DNA of 64,000 nucleotides from the NCBI GenBank assembly GCA_916613615.1, contig OU744728.1, positions 30,635,950 to 30,699,949 on the forward strand, in the 5' to 3' direction. Below the pieces are notes generated by a model. The model was not told the DNA's origin. It made no database searches and saw only the letters and a list, made by a program, of their open reading frames with translations. A program made the translations under genes and the position numbers. Positions 12,101 to 19,287 of the stretch are shown piece after piece (within the stretch, counting starts at the first letter, position 1; the number at the start of each line of letters is the position of its first letter). Source of the DNA: Steromphala cineraria. Taxonomy: Eukaryota; Mollusca; Gastropoda; Trochida; Trochidae.

Positions 12101-15100
12101 ATTTATGTACTGAATTGTAATACTATGTGATGTGATATGTTTATATGTTATCCCTGATGATATTGTTCTTATTATTTTACTATTGTGTTACAGAGTGTTT
12201 CTCGTATCTACATATACCATCTATCGAAATAAAGGAGTAAACTCACAACCCGCAGCCTTACTTCTCTTTGTGAATGAGGGTATTTCACGGCCGCAACATT
12301 AACGAATTTGGTTTCATTCTGGATAATCTTACATTTTGGATGTTGTTCAAGACGATAACATTAATAATTTTCATTGGCCAGATTAACTGTTCTACAGCTT
12401 CATTGGTTTATCAAACTAGACATCCTGTCGGGGAATAAAATAGCATTTAATTAGCGGCAATTGTGTTGTACACATTCATTGTCCACTAAACCAGACACAA
12501 TGGCGCCATCAACCAGGGACCCGGAAGTTATATGACCTGTTACGACACATGACAGGAGTCACAAGACCTCAATAAACTGACACATCACAGCTGTTATCTG
12601 TAACATCCGGTTCTTTGATACACAACTTCAAATGGCAGATTCCTGGTCGTCTTCAAGGCACTTAAAAATGTATATAATTAGATGTAATTGCAGGCACATT
12701 AATCAAGATGTCTATTTACAATGACAAATGATATATATGAACTGAATAGATGAGAAATTTCGCTTATATTTAAAACCCAATTACCTATCGCTCAGTTTCA
12801 TAATTCTATTGAATAAGAAGGCAGACATATATTTATCTATGTCAGTATGTTGCCTATTTTACTAAAAGCTTATCAGATTGTCTAACATAATTGAATTATA
12901 AATCAAGTTAAAATTTGAGAAAAAAATATGATTTAAACAATATTGAGAGAAATACTAGTCATATGATTTATACATACATGTATTTCATTCATTTAAAAAA
13001 ACTATAATAATGAATGGATTGATAAAAAAAAAAAACATTTTAAAAAAGTAATCTTAAGACAGTTCAAATGGAATTATATTTGAATAAATGTAACCGACTG
13101 GATGATAGGGGCATATGTTTTGATCAATTTTCAATTGTATCACTAAACATTCTTATTATCAATAATCTATTCATTCTCATAACGAATGGATCATTTTCAT
13201 AAATTGAATCATTTCGCACCTTGATATATTTGTGCTCTCCTAAATCAAATATCTAGTACCGTGTAAAAATGGCTAAAAGCCCCGAGAAAACAATAACTGT
13301 GGACAAAATGTAGATGGCCACATATGCCAGGCCAATTTAATTGCAATAAAGGCATGTAATTCATGAAATTTTAAAATTCAAAGTATAGATAAATCATCCA
13401 GTTTAAAATACACTTTGTGAACAGCTATTATGTTCGATCTTTATAACTGTTAAACAATTTGACAAATTACTCCCTCATGCTCCAGTCAAGTGATTTGAAT
13501 GCCAATACAACTATATTAGACCTCACTGCCACCCTGCCCCAGATGAGGTTGTCAAAATTAAAAAGATATACACTGTTTTCCACAAAGCATGAAGACAGAA
13601 ATCATTCTTCTATTTTAAAGGGTTTGGTAACAAAATGTTGGTGTACAAAGCTAATTATTGTTGTTATCATATTATCAGGGCACAGATAGACTGTATGAAC
13701 AGGAAAATAAGATTGACAAAATAAGAAAATCCTATGCTTCTATACACAGGGTGAGTTATTGTTTTATGGAGCTTGGTCAATAGTTCAGCCATTAGCAAAG
13801 TACTAGTAAACCTACGAACGTAAACCAAAAAATTAAAATTGTCTTTCGAAACTAAGAGTAAAGACGTATATATTATATATGGTGACAAGCAATAAATAGA
13901 CAGAAAATAGTTGCAATTGTGGTTGAATTCAACTGAATACACATAAAAAAAGTTTCAACCTCTACATTTATCCTTATTTTAATAAAATGTAGCTCAACTG
14001 ACCATTGTGAAGTGAGTGTGTTACAAAACATTGCGGAAACACTAGCCATGATTGACTGTCCCCGATGATGGATGTGTTGTATATAACGATACGATGACAA
14101 TGGACTATCAGCGATTAGATGTCACAAGGAGAATTACCCTCTCATGGCGAAGGAACCCAGTCATGGTCGGTATAACTAAAGAATTGGTTCACCACCCTTT
14201 TTCATAACATATGATTTTACTAAACTCTTCTTAAGGGTTAGGTTTTGTTTTAGGTTTAGGGTTAGGGTAAGGGACTTACTAAGGGTTAGGGTCAGTTTAG
14301 GGTAAGTATTTTGGTGGCGAACCAATTCTATAGTTGCTCCACGGTCGACTGGCTCGAAGTAATTGACCGCACTAAGAGCTTGGCAGAGGTGTAACGTGAG
14401 AGGTTGGCTAGTGGTCAACTGTTGACCAGTAGGAGAAAAAAGTGCCCCTTTAAACGGCCAGTTTGACAGGGTATTTTTTGTTCTACAAATATTCGGGAGG
14501 GAATTCCCTTTTGCACACGACACGTCAAATTTTATATATTCGATTTGGTTTCTATTTTCTTATGTTAATAACTATGTCAAGTTTGGTAATTTGTTCTAAT
14601 CCCCCCTTCAAAACAAAGAAAATAGCGAAAATAATCAAAGCCACTGACAAGCACTTTGAGTGGTGTATTTTTTGTGGAAACGAAATTCAGGAGGACTTTC
14701 CTGTTAACTAATATATATACGATTTTCACATGATTATTTCACACTTAATTTTGTATATGTTCTATGGTTATCATTTCAGTTGTTCATGATTTAACAATTT
14801 GACAAAGAATAAAGTGTATCGCCCCAAAAAAAGAAAAACATGGTGAAATAAAGCCAATCATCAGAGCTACGAACGTGAGATGCATTACTGGCATTTACTG
14901 CCACAAAACATTGTCTTTACTGGTAACTTTTATTTTGCATCACGTGTAAACATGTCCCTCTTCTATCAATCAATTATTTTTTCTTGATTTACTCAATGAA
15001 TTAGCATGATACAGTATATTTGTTTTCTCAAAATGCTAACAATTCAAAATGGCGGAAGAAAGCCGATCGAACTCGAAGCCTTGATCATGGCAGCCACTAG

Positions 15101-16236
15101 GATTATTGTCAGCTGATTGTTTGGTCGGTGTTGTAGTTTACTTGGATGTTTAAATTGTAGGAGATTTGTTAATAATGTTTGCATAAGAAAATTGACAGAC
15201 AGATTGTTTATTGAAATCTACATATGACACAGGTCTAAAATGTCTAGGCTCATCAATATGACACTGAGAAGAATAGTTGATTCACATCGGCTTTCGAATA
15301 TACAAAAAAATCGTCAGCGCTGCCGCACTCCCAATTATACACAGTACGTATTGCACTTTTCCGAACATAATGTGAATTGAGTGATTAAGATATATTTTTG
15401 AAGAAAAAAATGTTTTACTATGAGTGAGGTTGTGCGAACTGCGAAGTCGAGGGCGACCGCGAAAGTACGATGGAAATTCGCATGCGAGTAGACAGGAGAG
15501 AAATGTCCAGCGGATTTATTTGGGAGACATTGCCCCAAAATGAAATAACCTGAAATCTACAATAAATTTACGGATGGCCTAAATGCAACTGATTCTACTG
15601 TTGTTCACACGACAAAGATTTTTCTAAGGATGAAATGACCCTATTACACATATAACCATGTAAATTCCATGATATTAACGTAGTGACTGTTTTTAAAAAA
15701 TGAAGGGCCATTGTCGAATTTTGATGCGCACTGAAAACATAGGTCCCACCCAGAATTCCCTGCACACTACATTGCATTATGGGAAGGGACATTTCTCATT
15801 CTATTTATAGATCTGCTAAACAAATGACGCGCTGTGTCTAAAAACAGCTTCGTTAGCAGCCTAAGCTTATCAGTGAAAACGCGGTCGAACTGGACGTTTA
15901 AGTCATGTGTAGGCACACAAAAGAGACAATGATAATCAAGTTAGGATGATCAAGTTGACAAACTGAAATGTCTTTTATTCGTCTTAAATATTATAAAATC
16001 ATGTCAAGGAGTTTACTGTTGTTTAGAGTCATTTTCTGAAAAGGAAATTTGTTTATTTCTATTTAACCATTGTGGCATACTTTTTGCTGAAGTTCATTGA
16101 TTTTTCTCTCTTGTTGCTCATCGTTGTCATCAGCTGAGCTCTCAGAATCAGAATTTTCGTCTGCTTCCATTTCATCCTCGCCGTCAAAATCTTTTTGAAC
16201 ATCTTCGTCCACCTGCATGTTTGCAGTTTCCGCCAT
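31..16236 (-). CDS. SART3: SART3-like U4/U6 snRNP recycling factor, N-terminal HAT-repeat part (six exons; 3' end outside window)
   Basis: SART3 (yeast Prp24 counterpart) is a nuclear protein that helps re-anneal U4 and U6 snRNAs after splicing. It has an acidic N-terminus, HAT helical repeats, and C-terminal RRMs. I place six coding exons: 16081-16236 (phase 0 end), 8491-8617 (phase 1), 7983-8087 (phase 1), 874-1058 (phase 0), 279-384 (phase 1), 31-155 (phase 0, then donor GTACGT). All junctions have GT/AG and keep frame. Recognisable HAT segments include ELWLDWLRDE, VWLEYVQYAIGG, VRAVFERAL, LWEAYREFE, VDALFRRQL and LGEYEEW, in the same order and spacing as animal SART3. The first exon encodes an acidic Asp/Glu/Ser stretch, as in the family. 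The rest of the HAT array, the coiled nuclear-localisation region and the RRMs must lie beyond base 1. Intron 3 contains a DIRS-like retrotransposon. Identity is from remembered family sequence, not a search. Confidence 0.93.
279..384 (-). CDS. SART3: SART3 exon 5
   Basis: Acceptor GTTGCAG precedes 384 and donor GTATGT follows 279. The 106-nt exon starts PQAGGVATPEQEEAFSAQNK and continues to VDALFRRQLSICLL. The linker before VDALFRRQ is longer than the vertebrate version as I recall it. The frame and the split Asp codon (G|AC) with the next exon both fit. Confidence 0.9.
874..1058 (-). CDS. SART3: SART3 exon 4 (HAT repeats)
   Basis: Acceptor TTTTGCAG precedes 1058 and donor GTGAGC follows 874. 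The 185-nt exon encodes VPVWLEYVQYAIGGMG, VRAVFERALTAAGLH and LWEAYREFENAILAGLM. These are the best-conserved SART3 HAT segments in the window. It ends in phase 0. Confidence 0.95.
1522..1724 (+). repeat. DIRS inverted terminal repeat, left copy
   Basis: The 203 bp are the reverse complement of 7731-7933; I found no mismatch when comparing by eye. The block begins ATCCTCCTTGGGG and ends CACTTATCAATCT. The outer 54 bp beyond it (1484-1537, partly overlapping) are repeated as a complement in the internal complementary region. Confidence 0.92.
1762..1862. repeat. DIRS internal complementary region (ICR)
   Basis: 1762-1815 is the exact complement of 1484-1537, and 1816-1862 is the exact complement of 7905-7951. 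The two halves abut here as they would across the junction of a circularised element. In DIRS elements this region lets the ends be regenerated during reverse transcription. Confidence 0.9.
1863..2247 (-). other. 3' noncoding part of the DIRS element
   Basis: Lies between the recombinase stop and the internal complementary region. It contains a 13-14 nt C run beside a T run at 2047-2071. A short open frame here has no domain signal and is ignored. Confidence 0.5.
2248..5361 (-). CDS. DIRS tyrosine recombinase ORF (YR domain 2248 to about 3324), overlapping the RT ORF
   Basis: The frame is open for 1037 codons, but only the last 358 or so residues look like protein under selection. They include an N-terminal SAM-like/core-binding part (STKVQYNDRWACYARWC; GYSTAISAIH) and a catalytic part with SGRRVGD (first Arg), AHSVRA (His-x-x-Arg) and FIKHYQLD (nucleophile Tyr about 27 residues before the stop). 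This set is the R-H-R-Y signature of tyrosine recombinases, which integrate the circular DIRS DNA. The upstream 679 codons are a second open register over the RT gene, low-complexity in Ser/Gly/Pro. Extensive overlap of the YR and RT frames is a known DIRS property. The translation start of the YR is unknown. Confidence 0.88.
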   Translation of the reverse strand: MAMGGVEGGVKVEEVAGNKNARLFGAAGNLHRVPNAPSSSGDSGSKCRSTNSPGSSLPAPPDSCWRPISPVRRRLGQGYYKSLGPVHTQGRPLASMERRTPVLRRSQMYSSAEGQGESGSAPSRGQSVVGQGCDRGSSQGPGRVRFLLDLLPGDQEGRRLQTNPQSEIPKHLVGGPIVQDGDSEIGNCIRRDRRLADVNRSQGCLPSCSNAPPVQAIPEVCFRRGVLPVSCAPLRHLYGAKGVHQTDADSGTGRQITGQVLSPVPRRLVDQGFVPCPESGGHPGHSRHSSQPGLDSQLKEVRSGSITGSSLLGSQISVRAGHCLPCPRQNVQGPVGHATIHAVPRSLSTSLASVAGEHGGDGRRGLEGPTTYEASPTGIGRALVSFGESREAGVNSGVVISSPLVVDRSCPSSQRFAARPSATDGDDSDGRLAHGLGRSLESPYGVRSLDQGRGLSAHQRVGVESRSVGIQTLPRTHQRSSGSSRDGQPDCHDVHSEAGGHSFPDSASGSLAFHSLVRPVSHSGQASISPQGGQCSSGRSVAEDSRPARVEAPLGDIRSHFPVVRTVPGGSICVWNNEPTAGVLLQGPRPKSSIAGRIRARLDRQGVVGVPATSPSSEGPIEACVSAAPATGASSTVVAGAELVSNSTSVSHDAPSSATIQTRPTHAGGSPTPESQDSVGGMASVRNRLQESGIPARIADTILASRRDSTKVQYNDRWACYARWCNDREILDPFSADLVSVLEFLQTRLDAGLAASTVRGYSTAISAIHMPVDGALLGNHPLVQRFLAGVDRIRPPVRRISPSWDLSIVLDWLSGPTFKSWEGLSLQLLTWKTAFLVAVTSGRRVGDIHAMSADPELTVFHKDRVSIRLPDSYRPKVDQTFHVTAPIELPALMQPSIGGSVKAVPHVLDVRRCLRAYIKRTKEGRKQKQLFCCYGGGKTGEPASKQTISRWLVSTICMAYVNKGHEPPGQLRAHSVRAVATSTAYAAALPIEEICSAAIWSRPSTFIKHYQLDKHSSERARFGRTVLSGGQNRNPSD
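3147..5240 (-). CDS. DIRS reverse transcriptase / RNase H polyprotein with C-terminal methyltransferase-like region
   Basis: 697 codons, uninterrupted. Reverse transcriptase spans about residues 85-280: FLVTKKDGGFRPILNLKFLN at 111-130, first catalytic Asp in SIDLKDAY (D160), and the YLDD box at 224-227. RNase H spans about 385-505: QTDAS (D390), LELRA (E422), EMDNQ (D447) and RVDNVRADALSR (D493). The remaining part (about 510-650: VDLFAS, DAFALDW, AFPPLPLVPRVL) matches the segment downstream of RNase H in DIRS proteins, often assigned to a Dam-like methyltransferase domain. I infer that name and cannot verify catalytic motifs. It makes element DNA from its RNA. No internal stop or frameshift is seen. 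It overlaps the recombinase frame. Confidence 0.93.
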   Translation of the reverse strand: MTPGLSVEVPTVPAVHCLLPQTPVGGRLALFVEDWGKATTNPWVLSTLREGHLPAWKGAPPSFAGVRCTPVPRDREKAEVLRAEVKALLDKAAIEVVPKGQEESGFYSTYFLVTKKDGGFRPILNLKFLNTLLEVPSFKMETLRSVIASVETGDWLTSIDLKDAYLHVPMHPQFKQYLRFAFDGVCYQFRVLPFGISTAPRVFTKLMLIPAQVARSQGRCCHPYLDDWLIRALSRARSQEATQAILGILVSLGWIVNLKKSDLVPSRDLVFLGARFQSGLGIVSLAPDRMFKVQLVTLRFMQSPVHSARAWLQLLGNMAATVDVVWRARLRMRPAQQALAGLWSHSESLEKLVSIPEWLFPHLWWWTEAVHLARGLPLDPPQPTVTIQTDASLTGWGGVLNHLTASGLWTKDEVSLHINVLELRAVRLAFRHFLEHIRGQVVRLEMDNQTAMTYILKQGGTVSPTLLQEAWHFILWCDQFRIQVKPVYLPRVDNVRADALSRRILAPHEWKLHSEIFEVISQLFGPFQVDLFASGTTNQLPVFCSRVPDQRALSPDAFALDWTDRVLWAFPPLPLVPRVLSKLACQPPQLLVLLAPLWPAQSWFPTVLRYLTMPPVLLPFRQDLLTQEGAPHPNPKIQWVAWPLSGIASRRAVFLQELQTQYWLRGGIRQRFSTTIDGPVMRAGVTIGRSSIPFLQI
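5258..7327 (-). CDS. DIRS gag-like ORF1
   Basis: Open frame of 689 codons that would encode the structural or nucleic-acid-binding protein of the retrotransposon. Three CxxC pairs stand near the front (Cys 79/82, 95/98, 109/112) around MPPADGHGKCLRCL, followed by LGFTPDTRAKR, typical of DIRS ORF1 proteins. The middle is acidic and Pro/Gly/Thr-rich. The C-terminus is Arg/Gly-rich (GYGRGRGRGKGRGGGR), fitting RNA binding. The stated start is only the first ATG of the frame; the first 60 or so residues are hydrophobic and unlike the rest, so the true start is probably downstream or on a spliced RNA. Between two C-tracts (about 6884-6898 and 6736-6750) the better coding signal lies in another frame, so the ORF as read is probably frameshifted twice. 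Confidence 0.75.
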   Translation of the reverse strand: MHVSCRYTASISNVLHALFISGRGLYYQACFRILFIFHRLYVVRTLLLFTFLQIQYSCSPPPPPLLLLLGDSLQSFKQCKGCRISMPPADGHGKCLRCLVEDAHEDSDCSVCLGFTPDTRAKRHADVLFYTNLMNAGEDIHEKDPPPLNSRERVRVKVKGRLRPPPSEPLLTWRFLMGRSASRRQISKTKACRPPPPPAPFDINQFSLTLQGQMKGFLEQALSGFRKEIGLAAQIVPDANSQSGVTGSTAMSNPGTSAGGGTDHGTVTVLPSGSVTDTNVMRTLQTTPVHPGGSGVGSNPKSTDPGTTVPGQGPGSGGLTVLPVQPVLPGATPRDVPPSDPPLVLDPTVTGDRDLEGDPEVGDSEDDSWLPYHVLLGQVKDRFVLGLPGVAAPIPQSDPTGFRLPGDAFAAGKAARASLRLLPTVETEVVNPLLDGRRSVWDLKDLTRRYPLGEGELWEVPVVDECVLTSVNLASTQAKQEYRRLPPFGQQAPLLRTVYMSYQTMYKNAVQQMKVAVHSAYLAALQTQALAKEKDSDSVIFHRQLAEVGSHLGKDSIRSAASQVMCAVMGMRRLWLNTSTYNQATTQTLLDLPYRLGSTLFPGAVQVVKEAADLAAATKEAQVLLEEPKVKRQRPPMPSTTNQFSPVASLYAPITGGYGRGRGRGKGRGGGRQQKRQAFRGRGKPPQGS
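7731..7933 (-). repeat. DIRS inverted terminal repeat, right copy
   Basis: Reverse complement of 1522-1724. The outermost bases to 7951 differ from the left end (left outer end GATTCTTTGAAGGG, right outer end TTCTTTTTCAGAAGGG on the complement). This is expected for DIRS termini, whose two tips differ and are both copied in the internal complementary region. Confidence 0.92.
7983..8087 (-). CDS. SART3: SART3 exon 3 (HAT repeat)
   Basis: Acceptor TCTCCAG precedes 8087 and a strong donor GTATGT follows 7983. It encodes ELWLDWLRDEIPLATAAADR and then KLFDRAVADYL. The exon is 105 nt, phase 1 in and phase 1 out. The intron below it contains the DIRS-like element, whose right end (7951) lies only about 30 bp from this donor. 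The element could therefore influence use of this splice site. Confidence 0.94.
8491..8617 (-). CDS. SART3: SART3 exon 2 (first HAT repeat)
   Basis: Acceptor ACAG at 8618-8621 and donor GTAAAC at 8490-8485. It encodes LAENPYMYDLHTELIKSLRE and continues to the HAT motif REEMSRLFPLSE. The exon has 127 nt and ends in phase 1. The split codon G|AG restores Glu at the next exon, as expected for this family. Confidence 0.93.
10701..10724. repeat. CTTG tetranucleotide microsatellite
   Basis: Six near-perfect GCTT units in SART3 intron 1. Confidence 0.9.
11860..11912. promoter_or_regulatory. Three full CRE palindromes (TGACGTCA)
   Basis: TGACGTCA occurs at 11860-11867, 11882-11889 and 11905-11912, spaced 22 and 23 bp start to start. 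This is the consensus CREB/ATF site. It lies between two copies of AACTATACTTTATTGC, so the cluster may belong to a dispersed repeat rather than to SART3. Binding is inference. Confidence 0.4.
14233..14300 (+). repeat. Degenerate interstitial telomere-like repeat
   Basis: Several TTAGGG or near copies (TTTAGGGTTAGGGTAAGGG, then AAGGGTTAGGGTCAG, then TTTAGGGTAAG). TTAGGG is the usual animal, including molluscan, telomere unit. Confidence 0.6.
16081..16236 (-). CDS. SART3: SART3 exon 1 (start codon, acidic N-terminus)
   Basis: The ATG at 16236 (context GCGGAAACT after it) opens 52 codons starting MAETANMQVDED. An acidic Asp/Glu/Ser-rich run follows, ending RKINELQQK at donor GTATGC. The last residues run straight into exon 2 (LAENPYMYDLH), matching the SART3 pattern of an acidic tail followed by the first HAT helix. 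A longer open frame in another register covers the same bases but lacks this continuity. The 5' UTR and promoter lie above 16236; no TATA box is evident. Confidence 0.88.
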
Positions 16237-18486
16237 TTTGTAGAACGAACCAAACGTTGTTTCACTGACAAGAGAGCTGGAAATTCTCGGGCTATGCTTG
16301 ATTGTTAACCCGGCGCACTACCCGGCGTACGCCGCCGGAGAGCGACGAAACCGACGAAGTGATACCCGTCGTACGCACAAGACGTGTGCCGGATTCGCCG
16401 GTTTGAAAGACAGGCGAACACGGTGTATAATGGCAGTGTATAAAATAGATTGAAAACCTGGCCTGTCCTGAAAATTAATTGGTCAATTCCTTAGGGGAAA
16501 ATCAAGAAATCTTTTGAAAAGTTACCAGTCCTAATCAAAAAGTAACCAGTCCTAATCAAAAAGTAACCAGTCCTGGCAAAAAGTAGCCAGTCAAGGACAG
16601 GCGGACGGGCTGATAATGGCGGTCAAGTATCTTACGTGGGACATTCCACTTATTTTTGTAACACGAATGCTTTTGATGATAAGAGATCAATTTGTATATA
16701 AATAAAAAATCAAACATTAATCATTAATGTAATGCATTTTACAAAAATCGATGTTTCATCATCATTTTGATTTTAAAAAAAGACATTCGTCTGACATAAA
16801 TAAGATGTTTATTGGAGATACTTTGAGGTATGCTAGCTACTTCCTTTGGGGATACGCTAAATTGACACTAATACAATTGATTCAACGATGGTAATGTTGT
16901 TACTATTGATGATAGTGAAATTGAAGAGTAACTGAATATAAATATTTGGTCACTGTTTTGCTTCAAAACTTGTTTCTGTTTCTGTGGAAACTGACGCATT
17001 TTAGATCGATCATTATCATCAAGCTATTTTGAGATTGTTTTATGGAACATTTATACATAGTGTGGTGGCCTTTAATATTTTAAGTGGTACAAAACCTGTT
17101 TGTTCGGTATAATAACAAAATCTCAAAAATCGTTATCCAAGTTATTGGACTTCCTATTGATAGTCTCGCCAGTTATTATATAAGCAGCAACTTTTTAAAA
17201 ACATCTGATAAAATTGTAAGTGATTCAACTCATGTAACCAGTCTTAGTAAACCAATCCTCAATAATACTCGTTTCACTCCGATATTGAGTCTAGCAAGAT
17301 ATAGTAGCGTACGCCGGTCACGTGTCCGGCATATACGTAGCTTAAACGAATCCAGCATAGCATCGCTTTTCAGTTCCCAGAAGTAATGTGTCTACACTGT
17401 CTGGTTAACTTATATTTGTTGCTGCATCTTATATCTATGATCAAACTCATATAAGAAATATATTTTTTTTTAAATATAGATAACCAAGAGTGTGAAACAA
17501 AGTTTATCCTGCGCCCAGCATTTCAGGGATTGATCTTTTAGGGGAATATGACATGTTATACGACTATCTAATATATATATATATATATATATCTGTTTTA
17601 CCTGTTTTATCTGTTTAATTGTTTTTATAATGGAGAATTGTATCTATTAGACGTAATACATAATTCCCTTTGGATAATTAAGCCTTATCTTATGTTATAT
17701 TATCAGAAGTTCAGGAAATATACATTCTAAGTGAGTAAATCACTCTCAGTGATTACATACATATGAAAGTCCTATTCCCTGATTATATACGCTAAGCCAT
17801 ATCAACTGAATCATTTTACACTGAACCCATTTGAAAATATGATTTAAAGTTTTGCAAACATATTTGTTTCTGTTACGAGTTTCCAGCAGTTAGAATAATA
17901 GGACAAGATTATTTACTAATGATAAAAAAAAATATGCAACACGTTTCAGATGAAAAATATTTGAATTTACACAAAAATATATGAATCAAAAGATGTAACC
18001 GTAATTCGACACCAACAAAATATTGAAATCATTTTTATAACAATTTTTTTTTGAATGAATGAATGTGTTATTTATAAAAAGGTTTATAAACATAGAAGCA
18101 CATTGTTTTATGGCAAACTCTAGGCAACTCCTCTTGAAGAAGAGAAGAAATATTTTATGCATGAATTTCTAACAGCCATATAAGAACCAAATTGAGGTGA
18201 AGTTGCATTTATATCAAATAATTGCTGAAAGTTATTGCTGTACTGTATGCATGCAATCCGAATACATTTAGATCAGCGGTTTTATATCAGCTACAACTGT
18301 TGGACCTAATGGTGAATTTACTAATTTATGAATGTCGCGTTGAAAAACATACAAAAAGGTACTGTAACGAAAAGATTTTATGAACGCATCTAAGAAGTAA
18401 ACAAAGCCCATCGTTTCAACAATAGTTCTGCTGGAGTTAGCTCCCTTTAAAAAACAGGAAATTACATCATTTGGCGGTTTATCGAA
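16237..18486. other. SART3 5' flank and spacer
   Basis: 16310-16410 is locally GC- and CpG-rich against an AT-rich background, consistent with a promoter region of SART3. A short tandem repeat lies at 16516-16592 and an AT dinucleotide run at about 17571-17592. No RNA gene seen. An open frame at 17084-17386 (100 codons) has no recognised motif and is not called. Confidence 0.45.
16516..16592. repeat. Short tandem repeat, about 21-bp unit, 3-4 copies
   Basis: Units contain AAAAGTAACCAGTCCTAATC. The third and fourth copies are diverged (CCTGGC; AGTAGCCAGTC). Confidence 0.85.
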
Positions 18487-18608
18487 ATGGCGGCAGGTTA
18501 GTACGAGTTTGCCACATGTAAACATTGGGTTTGTCGCATTGTCAGCACGTATTTAGATTTGAAAGCATGGCTAACTTCCTTCTTTCCTCTTTTGCAGATC
18601 ACAGACAG
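18487..18608 (+). CDS. Candidate small first exon(s), ATGGCGGCAG at 18487-18496 plus an 11-nt micro-exon 18598-18608
   Basis: At 18487 a good start context (CGAAATGGCGGCAG) is followed by donor GTTAGT. An excellent acceptor (CTTTCCTCTTTTGCAG) at 18597 precedes ATCACAGACAG and donor GTAGGA. Spliced, it reads MAADHRQ and ends in phase 0. Without the splice, an ATG at 18567 reads through the same 11 nt (MANFLLSSFADHRQ), also phase 0. Another good acceptor (CCTCTATTTCAG) stands at 18786. Either a small local gene or one more alternative first exon of the plus-strand gene described further right. Product unknown. Confidence 0.3.
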
Positions 18609-18937
18609 GTAGGAGAAAGTTAAATCATCTTTAATTCGTCGTAGTGCAAGCCTTCTTAGGGTGCCGTAGACTCAGCTGTCAAAAACACCATGGTTGGAAT
18701 AATAGCAGAATATTCGGCATGTTTGTTTGGCTACGGTCATGTAACAATCACCTGACATTTGTAGATTTATTTTTCCTCTATTTCAGAAACGCCAGGGCAA
18801 AGACAGTTTCTTCAATTAAGCAAGCACTTTGACATAAATACCTATAATTTGTTACATGTGATAGAAAATGTGGTGATAGAAAATGTGGGTGTGGCACTAA
18901 CAGCGTGTTTAACAATCTGTAACGATAAATTATTGAA

Positions 18938-19188
18938 TAAATAATAATAATAATAATAACACTTTATTATCCTCAGTACAAGTACATGTTGGAAATTTGT
19001 TTTGTGCCAAGGCACCCGGCAGCCACGGTGCAGCGCCACTTAAATCATTGTTCTGCCTTTACAATGCTGAGTGTCAAGCTAGACAGCAACAACTCCCACC
19101 TTTTCAGTCTTTTGGTATGACGCAACCGGGAATCGAACCCTGGTCTTCCGGGTGACGAGCAGACACTCTACCACTGAGCTACTGTTCA
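18938..19188 (-). mobile_element. tRNA-derived SINE
   Basis: On the minus strand the head resembles a tRNA: A-box-like TAGCTCAGTGGTAGAGTG at about 19180-19163 and B-box GGTTCGATTCC at 19139-19129. An unrelated body follows, and a (TTA)n tail at 18941-18960. The head lacks a complete functional tRNA fold, so it is a SINE and not a tRNA gene. The family of the central domain is not identified. Confidence 0.82.
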
Positions 19189-19287
19189 ATTCCTACACAT
19201 ATCCAAATTAATTTTTAAAGATTACAGAAATAACATTGAATTAGATAAAATTACATTTTTATCTTCTAGATATGATTGAAAAGCAAC

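Larger units (their letters stand above)
8618..16080 (-). other. SART3 intron 1 (7.5 kb), AT-rich with small repeats
   Basis: No convincing exon. Contents noted: a CTTG microsatellite at 10701-10724; a stretch 11640-11960 with the 16-mer AACTATACTTTATTGC near both ends and three TGACGTCA sites between; degenerate telomere-like TTAGGG repeats at 14233-14300; and a dispersed sequence at about 14466-15075 related to 32491-32610. The short open frames here lack protein character. Confidence 0.7.

Noticed and set aside
17084..17386. 100-codon plus-strand ORF
   Set aside because: No motif, no codon bias against its surroundings, and no splice or promoter structure.
19121..19188. tRNA gene on the minus strand
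   Set aside because: A and B boxes are present, but the sequence continues into an unrelated body and a (TTA)n tail, so it is a tRNA-derived SINE.
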